Notes under the pieces: model-generated
The model's input: only the letters and a program-made list of their open reading frames with translations
What the model was told of the DNA's origin: nothing
Databases searched by the model: none
Shown: in pieces, positions 8,819 to 17,008 of the stretch
Layout of the letters: every line of letters starts with the position of its first letter
How positions within the stretch are numbered: the stretch's first letter is position 1
Source: Bradyrhizobium sp. AZCC 2262
GTDB taxonomy: Bacteria > Pseudomonadota > Alphaproteobacteria > Rhizobiales > Xanthobacteraceae
Reading direction: 5' to 3'
NCBI RefSeq assembly: GCF_036924535.1
Contig: NZ_JAZHRT010000001.1
Coordinates: 1,736,001-1,800,000 of the forward strand
DNA length: 64,000 bases
Position numbers and translations under genes: made by a program

Positions 8819-10492
8819 ATGAAATCGAACTGGCTGAAATTCTTTCCACCGGCGCAGTGGCTTGCCGAATACCGCGCCGACTGGCTTCGCCCCGACATCA
8901 TTGCCGGGGTCACGCTGGCCGCCTATGCGATCCCGGTGTCGCTGGCCTATGCCGCGCTTGCCGGCCTGCCGCCGCAGATCGGTATCTATGGCTACATGCT
9001 GGGCGGCATCGGCTATGTGCTGCTGGGCTCGTCGCGGCAGCTTGCGGTCGGTCCGACCTCGGCGATCTCGCTGATGATCGCAGCCACGGTCGGCGTACTC
9101 GCGGCGGGCGATGCGGTCCGATATGCGCAGATTGCGAGCATGGCGGCCCTTGCGGTTGCGGTCCTCTGCCTGATTGCGTGGATTTTCCGGCTCAGCCTGC
9201 TGGTGCGCCTGATCAGCGACAGCATTCTGGTCGGCTTCAAGGCGGGCGCCGGGCTCACCATCATCATGACGCAGTTGCCAAGCCTGTTTGGCGTTGCCGG
9301 CGGCGGACGAAATTTCTTCGATCGTGTTGTTACGCTTGTTGGACAACTCGGCGGCGTCCACTGGATCGTGTTCGCGATCGGATTTGTTGCGATCCTGCTG
9401 ATCCTGTTCGGCGAACGCCTGTTGCCCGGCAGACCGGTGGGACTTGCCGTCGTCATTCTCTCGATCGTTGTCGCGACGGTGTTTGGCCTGCCGGCGCTGG
9501 GCATTCCCGTCACCGGCGAAATCCCGAAGGGCTTGCCGAGCTTTGCCATGCCGACCTTCGGGCTGCTGGAATTCGATGAACTGTTTCCCCTGGCCGCCGG
9601 CATCCTGTTGCTCGCCTATGTCGAAGGCGTCTCAGCTGCACGAAGTTTTGCGGCGAAGCATGGCTACTCTCTCGATGTGCGGCAGGAGTTTTTGGGGCTG
9701 GGCGCTGCCAATCTCGCGGTGTCGTTCGGCCATGGCTATCCCGTTGCGGGCGGATTGTCACAATCCGCCGTCAACGACCAGGCGGGCGCGAAGACGCCGC
9801 TCGCGCTTGTCATCTGTTCGGCCACGCTGGCGATCTGCCTGCTCTTTCTCACGGGCTTATTGACCAATCTGCCCAAGGCGGTACTCGCCGCTATCGTTTT
9901 CACAGCGGTTTACAAGCTCGTTGACATCGCCGCGCTGATGCGAATGTGGCGTATCAGCCGGATCGACTTCTACGCTGCGGCGATCGCCCTCGTCTCCGTG
10001 CTGATACTGGGCATTCTTCAGGGCATCCTGCTGGCGGCAATTGCTTCCATTTTCCTGCTGCTTGCGCGCGCCTCGCAGCCGAACGTTGCGATCCTCGGCC
10101 GCCTGCCGGGAACCGGCCGTTATGCCGACAGCGCGCGGCACCCTGACGTCGAGCCGCTGGCGGATGTGATCGCATTCCGTCCCGAAGCCTCGCTGCTCTA
10201 CATCAATGCCGAAACGGTGATGGAGACCGTGATGGCAAGGGTCCACATAGCGCCGGACATCAAGCTTGTCGTCTGCGGCCTCTCATCATCGCCCTTTATT
10301 GATCTCGCGGGTGCGAAAATGCTGCACGACCTCCATGGTGAACTCGTCTCGCGCGGCATCGCCTTCCAGATCGTCGGCGCCCGCGGGCAAGTCCGCGATG
10401 TCTTGCAGGCTGATGGCCTTGCGGAAAAGACCGACAGCGCCAACTGGACCCGGAGAATGGACAGTTTGCTCGGCGATTTGAGAAACGATTGA
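8819..10492 (+). CDS. SulP-family anion transporter with STAS domain
   Basis: 557-residue inner-membrane transporter of the SLC26/SulP family. The N-terminal half has the family motif around AYAIPVSLAYAALAGLPPQIG (residues about 38-58), many membrane helices follow to about residue 420, and a cytoplasmic STAS domain ends the protein (DLAGAKMLHDLH near residue 500). Substrates of the family are sulfate, bicarbonate or carboxylates; this one is not predictable. The start MKSNWLKFF was chosen over a longer frame because the family begins there. Confidence 0.92.
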   Translation: MKSNWLKFFPPAQWLAEYRADWLRPDIIAGVTLAAYAIPVSLAYAALAGLPPQIGIYGYMLGGIGYVLLGSSRQLAVGPTSAISLMIAATVGVLAAGDAVRYAQIASMAALAVAVLCLIAWIFRLSLLVRLISDSILVGFKAGAGLTIIMTQLPSLFGVAGGGRNFFDRVVTLVGQLGGVHWIVFAIGFVAILLILFGERLLPGRPVGLAVVILSIVVATVFGLPALGIPVTGEIPKGLPSFAMPTFGLLEFDELFPLAAGILLLAYVEGVSAARSFAAKHGYSLDVRQEFLGLGAANLAVSFGHGYPVAGGLSQSAVNDQAGAKTPLALVICSATLAICLLFLTGLLTNLPKAVLAAIVFTAVYKLVDIAALMRMWRISRIDFYAAAIALVSVLILGILQGILLAAIASIFLLLARASQPNVAILGRLPGTGRYADSARHPDVEPLADVIAFRPEASLLYINAETVMETVMARVHIAPDIKLVVCGLSSSPFIDLAGAKMLHDLHGELVSRGIAFQIVGARGQVRDVLQADGLAEKTDSANWTRRMDSLLGDLRND

Positions 10493-10548
10493 CCTTGCTG
10501 CACTGCGGCGCGCGGACGCGAGGCGCCGCTCGCAAGATCAGGCTGCGC

Positions 10549-10562
10549 TTGATTTGGATCAA
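10549..10562. promoter_or_regulatory. FixK/FNR box upstream of a Gly-rich exported protein
   Basis: Perfect palindrome TTGAT-TTGG-ATCAA, 88 bp before the ATG at 10651. It lies between two plus-strand genes, so the downstream gene is the only natural target. Confidence 0.82.
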
Positions 10563-10650
10563 GATACGGCGCCGGGACCGGCACCAGTGTCGACCAAACA
10601 GCCCTCAGTGTCCGCATAGCATATTGTCACAACCAGAAGGAACGAAAGTC

Positions 10651-11088
10651 ATGCGAAAATTTGCGATCCTCGCCGCTCTGTTCGCCTTGCTCGCGGGCGT
10701 CGCCGGCTTCAGCGCACCATCCCGAGCTGAAACCGGCCAGGTCGTCGTTGTCTTCACCAAAGGCGGATTCATCGTCGGGGTCGGCGGTGGCGAGGGCGTG
10801 CTGGTCTATCGCGGCAAGCGATATCCCTTCACCGTCTCGGGCATGAGCGTAGGCTTCACGATCGGCGCCTCCACCACCAAGTTTGTCGGTCGTGCGCTCA
10901 ATCTGAAGGGGCCGGCCTCGATCGAAGGCTCCTACGCGGTAGGCGGAGCAGGTGGCGCCATTGCCGCGGGCGCCGGGGCCGTTCAGCTCCAAAACGGCAA
11001 CGGTGTGATCTTGCAGCTCAGCGGCCCCAGGGTCGGCGCGGAAGTGTCCGCCGCCGTCGGCGGGGTCACGATACGATTGAAGGGTTGA
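10651..11088 (+). CDS. Gly-rich exported protein, paralogue of 17915-18382
   Basis: 145 residues with a clear signal peptide (MRKFAILAALFALLAGVAGF, cleavage after SRAET region). The mature part is short beta-strand-like with repeated glycines: KGGFIVGVGGGEGVLVYRGKRYPF, then VGGAGGAIAAGAGAVQLQ. It aligns along its length with the protein at 17915 (same order of GGGxGVL-YRG--YPF, GxxGG and LQGPR/LSGPR blocks). I do not recognise a named family. Both paralogues are associated with FixK boxes, so an envelope role in microoxic cells is possible. Confidence 0.8.
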   Translation: MRKFAILAALFALLAGVAGFSAPSRAETGQVVVVFTKGGFIVGVGGGEGVLVYRGKRYPFTVSGMSVGFTIGASTTKFVGRALNLKGPASIEGSYAVGGAGGAIAAGAGAVQLQNGNGVILQLSGPRVGAEVSAAVGGVTIRLKG

Positions 11089-11103
11089 AGTAAGTGGGAG
11101 GCG

Positions 11104-11131
11104 ACCAGGCCGCGGCGTTGCGCGGCCTGGT
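11104..11131. terminator. Bidirectional hairpin between convergent genes
   Basis: An 11-bp perfect stem (ACCAGGCCGCG paired with its complement) and a 6-base loop, followed on the plus strand by TTTGCTT. It sits in the 48 bp between two convergent genes, so it can end both transcripts. Confidence 0.75.
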
Positions 11132-11136
11132 TTGCT

Positions 11137-11937
11137 TCAGTACCGCTCCTCGACGAACTTCATCCGGCGCAGGCTGGCCTGGTCGTTGTAGCGGCCCTTG
11201 TGGGTTCGCTTCGGCAGCTTGACCTTCTCCCGCGCGATCTTCTTGTACGGGATCGTCTTGAGGATGTGCGAGATGACGTTGAGCCGTGCCCGTCGCTTGT
11301 CGTCGGAGCGGATCAGCCGCCACGGCGCGTGCTTCGTGTCGGTCGCCTCGAACATCAAGTCGCGCGCCCGCGAGTAATCGTACCAGCGCCCGAACGACTC
11401 GGTGTCCATCGGGCTCAGCTTCCACTGCCGCAGAGGGTCCTCGATGCGTGCCTCGAAGCGGCGTTCCTGCTCTTCCATCCCGACCTCCAGCCACAGCTTG
11501 ATCAGGACGATGCCGGCGTCCACGGCGAATTTCTCGACCAACGGACACAATTCCAGGAAACGCTTGTGTTCCGCCGGGCTGCAGAAGCCCATTACATATT
11601 CCACGCCGGCGCGGTTGTACCAGCTGCGGTCGAAAATCACGATCTCGCCGCTCGCCGGAAATTGCTCGATATAGCGCTGCATGAACATCTGGGATTTTTG
11701 GCGGTCGGACGGCGCGGGCAGGGCGCAGACACGGAACACCCGCGGGCTCACCTTTTCGGTCAATGCCTTGATGGTGCCGCCCTTGCCGGCGGCGTCGCGG
11801 CCCTCGAAAATGATAATCACCTTCGGCTTTTCGGCTTTGACCCATTCCTGGAGATGACAGAGCTCCACCTGGAGCTTCTCCAGCTCCTTCTCATAGTCCT
11901 TGCGCTTCATCCTCTCCGCGGGCTTGTCGGCTGGCAT
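11137..11937 (-). CDS. ppk2: Polyphosphate kinase 2 (PPK2)
   Basis: 266-residue PPK2-family kinase that uses polyphosphate to phosphorylate nucleotides (or the reverse). Walker A EGRDAAGKGGTIK has its lysine at about residue 52, the Walker B region is FDRSWYNRAGVE near residue 115, and an SPMDTESFGRW lid block lies around 190. The start MPADKPAERM has an AGAGGGGA ribosome site; the further upstream in-frame ATG at 12024 would enter the preceding gene. It is the second gene of a two-gene unit behind the FixK box at 12507. Confidence 0.92.
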   Translation of the reverse strand: MPADKPAERMKRKDYEKELEKLQVELCHLQEWVKAEKPKVIIIFEGRDAAGKGGTIKALTEKVSPRVFRVCALPAPSDRQKSQMFMQRYIEQFPASGEIVIFDRSWYNRAGVEYVMGFCSPAEHKRFLELCPLVEKFAVDAGIVLIKLWLEVGMEEQERRFEARIEDPLRQWKLSPMDTESFGRWYDYSRARDLMFEATDTKHAPWRLIRSDDKRRARLNVISHILKTIPYKKIAREKVKLPKRTHKGRYNDQASLRRMKFVEERY

Positions 11938-11980
11938 GCTTCCCCTCTGGCGTTTCAGGTCGAATTCGGCCGCTTGGTCC

Positions 11981-12436
11981 TCAGTCTCCCCAGGCAATGG
12001 TAATGGCGATGTCGCCCGGAACACCTCCGGGGTAATCGATGATCTGGTAGCCGATGCGATAGCCCCGCGGTTTCAGATAGTCGGTCCAGAGCTGGAATAT
12101 TTCCTTCGGAATCCCGGTCAGCGTGTTCTCCCAACCAGCTTCCTGTTGATTGATGGCGCGGCCCTTGTCTGTGCACAGCGAGTTGGGGAACCGATAAACC
12201 TGCACTTCGGTCAATCCGTTTCGCACCGCCCGCTGGATGATGGTCGAGGCGAGCTGGATTTTCTCCTCCTCGGATTTGCCTGACGGACGGGCGAGCCGCT
12301 CGATCAGCGCACGTTTCTCGGCATCAGCGGCGGCGGCCAGGCGGGCATATTGATCCGCCAATTCGGCCTCCTTGAGGGCCGCTTCCTTCCGGATCTGGTT
12401 CGCACTGGGGATGAGATGATCGATGCTGTCTGGCAT
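11981..12436 (-). CDS. Hypothetical cytoplasmic protein upstream of ppk2
   Basis: 151 residues, not recognised. The N-terminal third is an Ala/Glu-rich helix, probably a coiled coil (about residues 12-55); the rest is mixed alpha/beta ending YQIIDYPGGVPGDIAITIAWGD. No signal peptide or membrane helix. The start MPDSIDHL follows AGGAG. It precedes ppk2 by 43 bp and follows a FixK box by 70 bp, so the two are probably co-expressed. A partner role for PPK2 is conjecture. Confidence 0.78.
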   Translation of the reverse strand: MPDSIDHLIPSANQIRKEAALKEAELADQYARLAAAADAEKRALIERLARPSGKSEEEKIQLASTIIQRAVRNGLTEVQVYRFPNSLCTDKGRAINQQEAGWENTLTGIPKEIFQLWTDYLKPRGYRIGYQIIDYPGGVPGDIAITIAWGD

Positions 12437-12765
12437 GGCTGATGGCTCCTGGGTGGATATAGGGGTCAGCACTGCCATGAGGCTAAGTCCGGTCGACCAC
12501 GGTCCGTTGATCCAAATCAAGCAATCCGCGCCCGGGTGAAGCCACCGTCCAGGGCGTCCTGACGCCCGGACGGGATAAGAAATTTGAGCGAACAAATGCA
12601 TCCGGCCGCCCCCCATCACCTGCCGTTTTTCGCACCCGGCGCCGACGGATCGGATCTTCCGATGGTGGTGATGGGCGACTGGACTCGTTCATGCACCGCT
12701 GCTGCGGATCCAGGCGTTGCTGCTACCGATCAAGACGCTAGTGCTGGTCATTAAGGGAAAACAGA
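12437..12765. other. Divergent promoter region
   Basis: 329 bp between a leftward unit (hypothetical-ppk2) and a rightward exported-protein gene. It holds the FixK box at 12507-12520. No small gene is convincing here. Confidence 0.5.
12507..12520. promoter_or_regulatory. FixK/FNR box upstream of the hypothetical-ppk2 unit
   Basis: Perfect palindrome TTGAT-CCAA-ATCAA, 71 bp from the ATG at 12436 on the minus strand and 246 bp from the ATG at 12766 on the plus strand; the former is the more natural target. Confidence 0.8.
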
Positions 12766-13176
12766 ATGAAGCCTCTCTCATTCAATGCCGCATCTGTGGT
12801 GCTTTTGCTCGGCATCGCAATGCCCGGCTCCGCCAAAGCCTTCGACCTCAACGGCGCCTGGGCCAGCGATGCCGACAACTGCGCAAAAGTATTCACGCGC
12901 AAGGGCACCCAGGTGACCTTCAGCGACATGTCCGACGTCTATGGCGGCGGCTTCATTATCGAGGGCGATCAGATTACCGGAAAATTCGCGCGTTGCCGCA
13001 TCAAGGCGCGAAAAGATGACGGCAAGACGATCAATATGGTCGCGGCCTGCGCTTCCGATATCATGCTACAGAGTGTGCAGTTCAGCCTGCGGGAGGCGGA
13101 TGCCAACAACGTCATCCGCATGTTCCCAGGCATGGATGGCATGGAGATCAAATACGCGCGCTGTCCGGCACCTTAG
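12766..13176 (+). CDS. Small exported Cys-containing protein
   Basis: 136 residues with a signal peptide (hydrophobic stretch at about 8-20, cleavage near AKAFD). The mature protein, about 110 residues, has four cysteines in two pairs (C43 and C86 region, C98 and C133 region), consistent with periplasmic disulfides. It contains a beta-rich GGGFIIEGDQITGKF block as in lipocalin-like small proteins, but I do not recognise a family. It precedes the histidine kinase gene by 136 bp. Confidence 0.78.
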   Translation: MKPLSFNAASVVLLLGIAMPGSAKAFDLNGAWASDADNCAKVFTRKGTQVTFSDMSDVYGGGFIIEGDQITGKFARCRIKARKDDGKTINMVAACASDIMLQSVQFSLREADANNVIRMFPGMDGMEIKYARCPAP

Positions 13177-13312
13177 TAGGTCGTGGACGCCTGTGGCCGG
13201 GTCACGACGCGCTGTTGACGGCGTCGTCCTGCCCGGCTGAGACCGTTGGCTGCCGTGCGCTGGCGCTGGAAATGTGCTGGAATGCAGCCGTTCGGACTGC
13301 CGGGGTTAGAGG

Positions 13313-15217
13313 ATGAGTGGCGTCCCGATCGGAGCGATCAACCGGGGCTGGTCGGTTCTGGCCGCTCCTCTCTGCGCCTGTCTGCTGGTCCTGGCTGCCA
13401 TACTGCCCGGACCGGCAAGCAGCACGCCGCGCGGAGAACCCAAACGCGTGCTGATGCTGCACTCTTTCGGGCGGGACTTCCGGCCCTGGAGCGCATATGC
13501 CCTGAGAATTAAGGCGGAGCTCGCGCGGCAATCGCAATGGCCGCTGGAGCTTCAGGAGCACACGTTGCTGACGGCACGGTTTGACAACCCGGGACCGGAG
13601 GCACCGTTTGTCGACTATCTACGGTCGCTCTACGCTGACCGTCCACCCGACATCGTATTGAGCATTGGGGCGCCTGCGGCCAGATTTGTCCAGAAATATC
13701 GCGCACAGCTCTTCCCTGAGGCACCCATGGTGCTGACGGCGGTCGAGCAGCGGCTGGTGGACCGTACGCTTCAGACGAACAACGATACCGTCATCTCGGT
13801 CTACAACGACTTCTCAGCGTTTTTCGGCAGCATTCTTCGGGTCCTCCCGGATACACAGACAATTGCCGTCATCGTCGGCGCCTCGCCTCTGGAGAATTTC
13901 TGGCTCAATGAAGCGAAGAAGGAAGCGAAGCCCTTCGAAAGCCGGGTCGCATTCGTCTGGTACGCGGACCTGTCATTTGAGGAAATCCTGAAGCGGGCGA
14001 CGGCGCTTCCACCGCACACGGTCCTGTTCTGGGGCTTGATGTCGGTCGACGCGGCAGGTGTCACCCATGAAGGCGATATCGCCTTGCGCGGTCTCCATGC
14101 GGTCGCGAACGCCCCGATCTTTTCCTTCCAGGAAGCGTTTTTCGGCGGAGATACCGTCGGCGGCCCGATGCATTCGATCGATGAAACCAGCCGGAAGACC
14201 GCCAATGCTGCGATCCGAATCCTCGGTGGCGAGAAGCCGGGCGATATCAAGGTGCAGCCAATAGGATTTGCGTCTCCGAAATACGATTGGCGGGAGATGC
14301 AGCGCTGGGGCATCAGCAAGAGCAACCTGCCGCCGGGAAGCGAAGTCCTGTTTCGTGAGCCCCGCACCTGGGAAAAATATGGTTGGCAGCTGTCGTTGAT
14401 TGCGATCGTAATCCTGATCCAGGGAGCGTTGATCGGCGGATTGCTGCGTGAACGGCGTCGCCGCCATCTCGCCGAAGTCGAATCGCGTCAACGCCTGGTG
14501 GAGCTTGCACACCTCAACCGCCATTCGACAGTCGGCGAACTGACGACTTCTATCGCGCATGAGCTGAACCAGCCGCTAGGCTCTATTCTTACCAATGCCG
14601 AAACGGCGGAACTCATGCTGAAGAGCTCTTCACCCGATCTCGATGAAGTGAGGGAAATCCTCGCTGACATCAGGCGTGACGATCAGCGCGCCAGCGAAGT
14701 GATACGCCGGCTTCGCAGCGTGCTGAAGAAGACACCTTTTGAAATGAGATATATCGACTTGAACGAGACGGTACGGCAAGTGATCGGATTTGTCACAGCC
14801 GTGGCCCACGGGCGCGAGATCGCACTTAAATGCGGCACGACCTCGGCTGACCTGAACGTGAAGGGCGATGCTGTTCAGCTGCAACAGGTCGTTCTGAATC
14901 TGATTGTCAACGCGATGGAAGCGATATCCGAAGCGGAGGCAACGGAGCGCGAAGTTAGCGTAACCACGAACCTTTCGGGCACCAGCGCGGAAATCAGGAT
15001 CAGCGACACCGGTCCCGGCATAGCGACCGGCGATCTCAGGAATGTCTTCGATCCGTTTTTCACGACAAAGTCGCAAGGTATGGGCATGGGACTTGCGATT
15101 GTCCGCACCATTGTCGAAGCGCATCACGGACAGGTTTTTGCGGAAAATCAGCCGTCGGGCGGTGCGCTTTTCACGATCAAGCTTCCGATCACCCGCGGTC
15201 GATCACCTTCGGTCTGA
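13313..15217 (+). CDS. Sensor histidine kinase with exported substrate-binding-like domain
   Basis: 634-residue membrane kinase. A signal/anchor helix at about 12-35 leads into an extracytoplasmic domain (about 40-355) that resembles ABC-transporter substrate-binding proteins (KRVLMLHSFGRDFRPWSAYA, PPDIVLSIGAPAARF). A second helix lies at 360-385. Then come a HisKA domain with phospho-acceptor H416 in SIAHELNQPLGS, an N box VVLNLIVNAMEA, and G boxes DTGPGIA and GMGMGLAI. The periplasmic domain implies sensing of a small ligand. No response regulator is adjacent. Confidence 0.9.
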   Translation: MSGVPIGAINRGWSVLAAPLCACLLVLAAILPGPASSTPRGEPKRVLMLHSFGRDFRPWSAYALRIKAELARQSQWPLELQEHTLLTARFDNPGPEAPFVDYLRSLYADRPPDIVLSIGAPAARFVQKYRAQLFPEAPMVLTAVEQRLVDRTLQTNNDTVISVYNDFSAFFGSILRVLPDTQTIAVIVGASPLENFWLNEAKKEAKPFESRVAFVWYADLSFEEILKRATALPPHTVLFWGLMSVDAAGVTHEGDIALRGLHAVANAPIFSFQEAFFGGDTVGGPMHSIDETSRKTANAAIRILGGEKPGDIKVQPIGFASPKYDWREMQRWGISKSNLPPGSEVLFREPRTWEKYGWQLSLIAIVILIQGALIGGLLRERRRRHLAEVESRQRLVELAHLNRHSTVGELTTSIAHELNQPLGSILTNAETAELMLKSSSPDLDEVREILADIRRDDQRASEVIRRLRSVLKKTPFEMRYIDLNETVRQVIGFVTAVAHGREIALKCGTTSADLNVKGDAVQLQQVVLNLIVNAMEAISEAEATEREVSVTTNLSGTSAEIRISDTGPGIATGDLRNVFDPFFTTKSQGMGMGLAIVRTIVEAHHGQVFAENQPSGGALFTIKLPITRGRSPSV

Positions 15218-15270
15218 TACACGCGGCCACGCTGCTCTTGCGCCGCAGCAAGGCGCGGCCATCGGTTTCC

Positions 15271-15284
15271 TTGATCTTTATCAA
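15271..15284. promoter_or_regulatory. FixK/FNR box upstream of the DUF3300 operon
   Basis: Perfect palindrome TTGAT-CTTT-ATCAA, 53 bp before the ATG at 15338. With a hexamer ATGCTT 22 bp beyond it, the box would sit near -41.5, the usual class II position. Confidence 0.85.
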
Positions 15285-15337
15285 AGAACGACCCCGCCTC
15301 GGACCGATGCTTTGCCGCGAAGTCTAAGGAGGGTGTG

Positions 15338-17008
15338 ATGTTTCACTGCGGCAAGACCCTGATCGCGCTTGCGCTGTTGATGGCGAATCCTGTCGCCGTC
15401 TCCGCCCAAACGGCCGACAATCCGCCTGCTCCCAGCAGCACGCCGCAGCCGGCGACCCAATCGCCGCCGAGCGCAGAGCTGCTGAAGTCCGAGCAGCTCG
15501 AAGCCCTGGTTGCGCCGATTGCGCTCTATCCCGACGAACTGCTGGCAAATGTGCTGGCGGCGTCGACCTATCCGCTGGAAGTGGTGCAGGCCGATCGCTG
15601 GCTGAAGGAGCGCAAGTCGCTCAAGGGCGATGCGCTGAGGACGGAGGTCGAGAAGCAGTCCTGGGACGACAGCGTCAAGGCGCTGGCCAGCACCGCGGAC
15701 GTCCTGACCATGATGAGCGACAAGGTCGACTGGACCAAGAATCTCGGCGATGCCTTCCTCGCTCAGCAGCCGGACGTGATGGATGCAATTCAGCGGCTGC
15801 GCACCAAGGCCTATGACAACAAGAACCTGGTCACGACCAAGCAGCAGAAGGTCAGCGTCAAGACCCAGGAAAGCAAGCAGGTAGTCGTGATCGAACAGGC
15901 CGACCCTAATACGGTCTACGTGCCGTATTACGATCCGGCCACGGTCTACGGAGCCTGGCCCTACACGGAATATCCACCCTATTATTTCGGCTACCCGTCC
16001 TATATCGGCGCGGGGGTGGTTGCGGCCGGTCTTGCCTTTGGCACAGCCTGGGCGATCGGGCGCTGGGGCAATTACTGGGGCGGCGGCTGCAACTGGGGCA
16101 ACCGCAACGTCTATGTCAACCATCGCACCACCAACATCGGAAATGGCTGGCAGCACAACGCGGCGCATCGCCAGGGCGTGCGCTACAACAACGTCAATGT
16201 TCAACAGCGCTTCGGCAACAACAACCTGAAGGCCGGCGCTTCCAACCGGATGGATTTCCGCGGCCGCGACGGACAGCAGGTGCTGCGTCCGAACCAGGGT
16301 GCGGGAGACCGTGCAGGAGATCGAGCGGGAGCGGGAGATCGCGCAAGCGATCGTGCCGGAGATCGTGGTGGTGACCGGGCAGGCACGCGTGACCGGCCCG
16401 GCGGCGGCGATCGCGCAGGCGCTGCGGACCGTGGCAAGGGCGGGGGTGATCGCGCCAAAGGTGGTAGCGATCGCGCCAAGGGTGGCGGTGATCGCGCGAA
16501 GGCAGCCAACCGCGGCGGCGCCGGAGCCGCCAATCGTGGCGGCGGCGGCGGAGGCAATCGCGGTGGTGCGATGAACGTATCGTCCGGCCGCGCCGCTGCG
16601 GCGGCATCGTCGCGCGGGCGGTCCAGCATGGCGAGCATGCCGCGCGGCGGCGGCGGTGGTGCGGCTTTTGCCGGTGGAGGTGGCGGCTTCCGTGGCGGAG
16701 GTGGTGGCGGCGGCTTCCGCGGCGGTGGCGGCGGCGGGCGTCGTTCCGACATCGCGCTGAAGCATGACGTCGTCCTGCTCGGCCATCTCGCCAACGGCCT
16801 CGGCTATTACCGCTTCAGCTATCTTGGCAGCAGCAAGGCCTATGTCGGCGTAATGGCGCAGGAGGTGCAAGGCGTGATGCCGGATGCGGTGACGCGCGCT
16901 GGCGACGGATACCTGCGGGTCTACTACGAGAAACTCGGACTGACGTTCCGCACCTATCACGATTGGCTTGCGGGCGGCGCCAAGATCCCCGTGGAGGTGT
17001 CGCCATGA
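15338..17008 (+). CDS. DUF3300 exported protein with Gly/Arg-rich linker and S74-type chaperone domain
   Basis: 556 residues. A signal peptide ends near VSAQT (residue 22). DUF3300 follows (about 45-300; LEALVAPIALYPDELLANVLAAS is its start). Then come a low-complexity stretch of GDRAG-type repeats (about 325-385) and a Gly-rich block (to about 468). The last 87 residues, from SDIALKHDV at residue 470, match the endosialidase-type intramolecular chaperone (peptidase S74): YRFSYLGS, YVGVMAQEVQGVMPDAV and DGYLRVYYEKLGL. That family trimerises and cleaves itself just before the Ser of the S-D motif. First gene of an operon with DUF2950 and a Gly-rich protein. ATG 15338 follows AAGGAGGG; GTG 15335 is an alternative. 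Confidence 0.85.
   Translation: MFHCGKTLIALALLMANPVAVSAQTADNPPAPSSTPQPATQSPPSAELLKSEQLEALVAPIALYPDELLANVLAASTYPLEVVQADRWLKERKSLKGDALRTEVEKQSWDDSVKALASTADVLTMMSDKVDWTKNLGDAFLAQQPDVMDAIQRLRTKAYDNKNLVTTKQQKVSVKTQESKQVVVIEQADPNTVYVPYYDPATVYGAWPYTEYPPYYFGYPSYIGAGVVAAGLAFGTAWAIGRWGNYWGGGCNWGNRNVYVNHRTTNIGNGWQHNAAHRQGVRYNNVNVQQRFGNNNLKAGASNRMDFRGRDGQQVLRPNQGAGDRAGDRAGAGDRASDRAGDRGGDRAGTRDRPGGGDRAGAADRGKGGGDRAKGGSDRAKGGGDRAKAANRGGAGAANRGGGGGGNRGGAMNVSSGRAAAAASSRGRSSMASMPRGGGGGAAFAGGGGGFRGGGGGGGFRGGGGGGRRSDIALKHDVVLLGHLANGLGYYRFSYLGSSKAYVGVMAQEVQGVMPDAVTRAGDGYLRVYYEKLGLTFRTYHDWLAGGAKIPVEVSP

Noticed and set aside
16300..16560. CRISPR-like regular repeats in the DUF3300 gene
   Set aside because: These are in-frame GDRAG-type codon repeats of a protein linker, with no fixed spacers.
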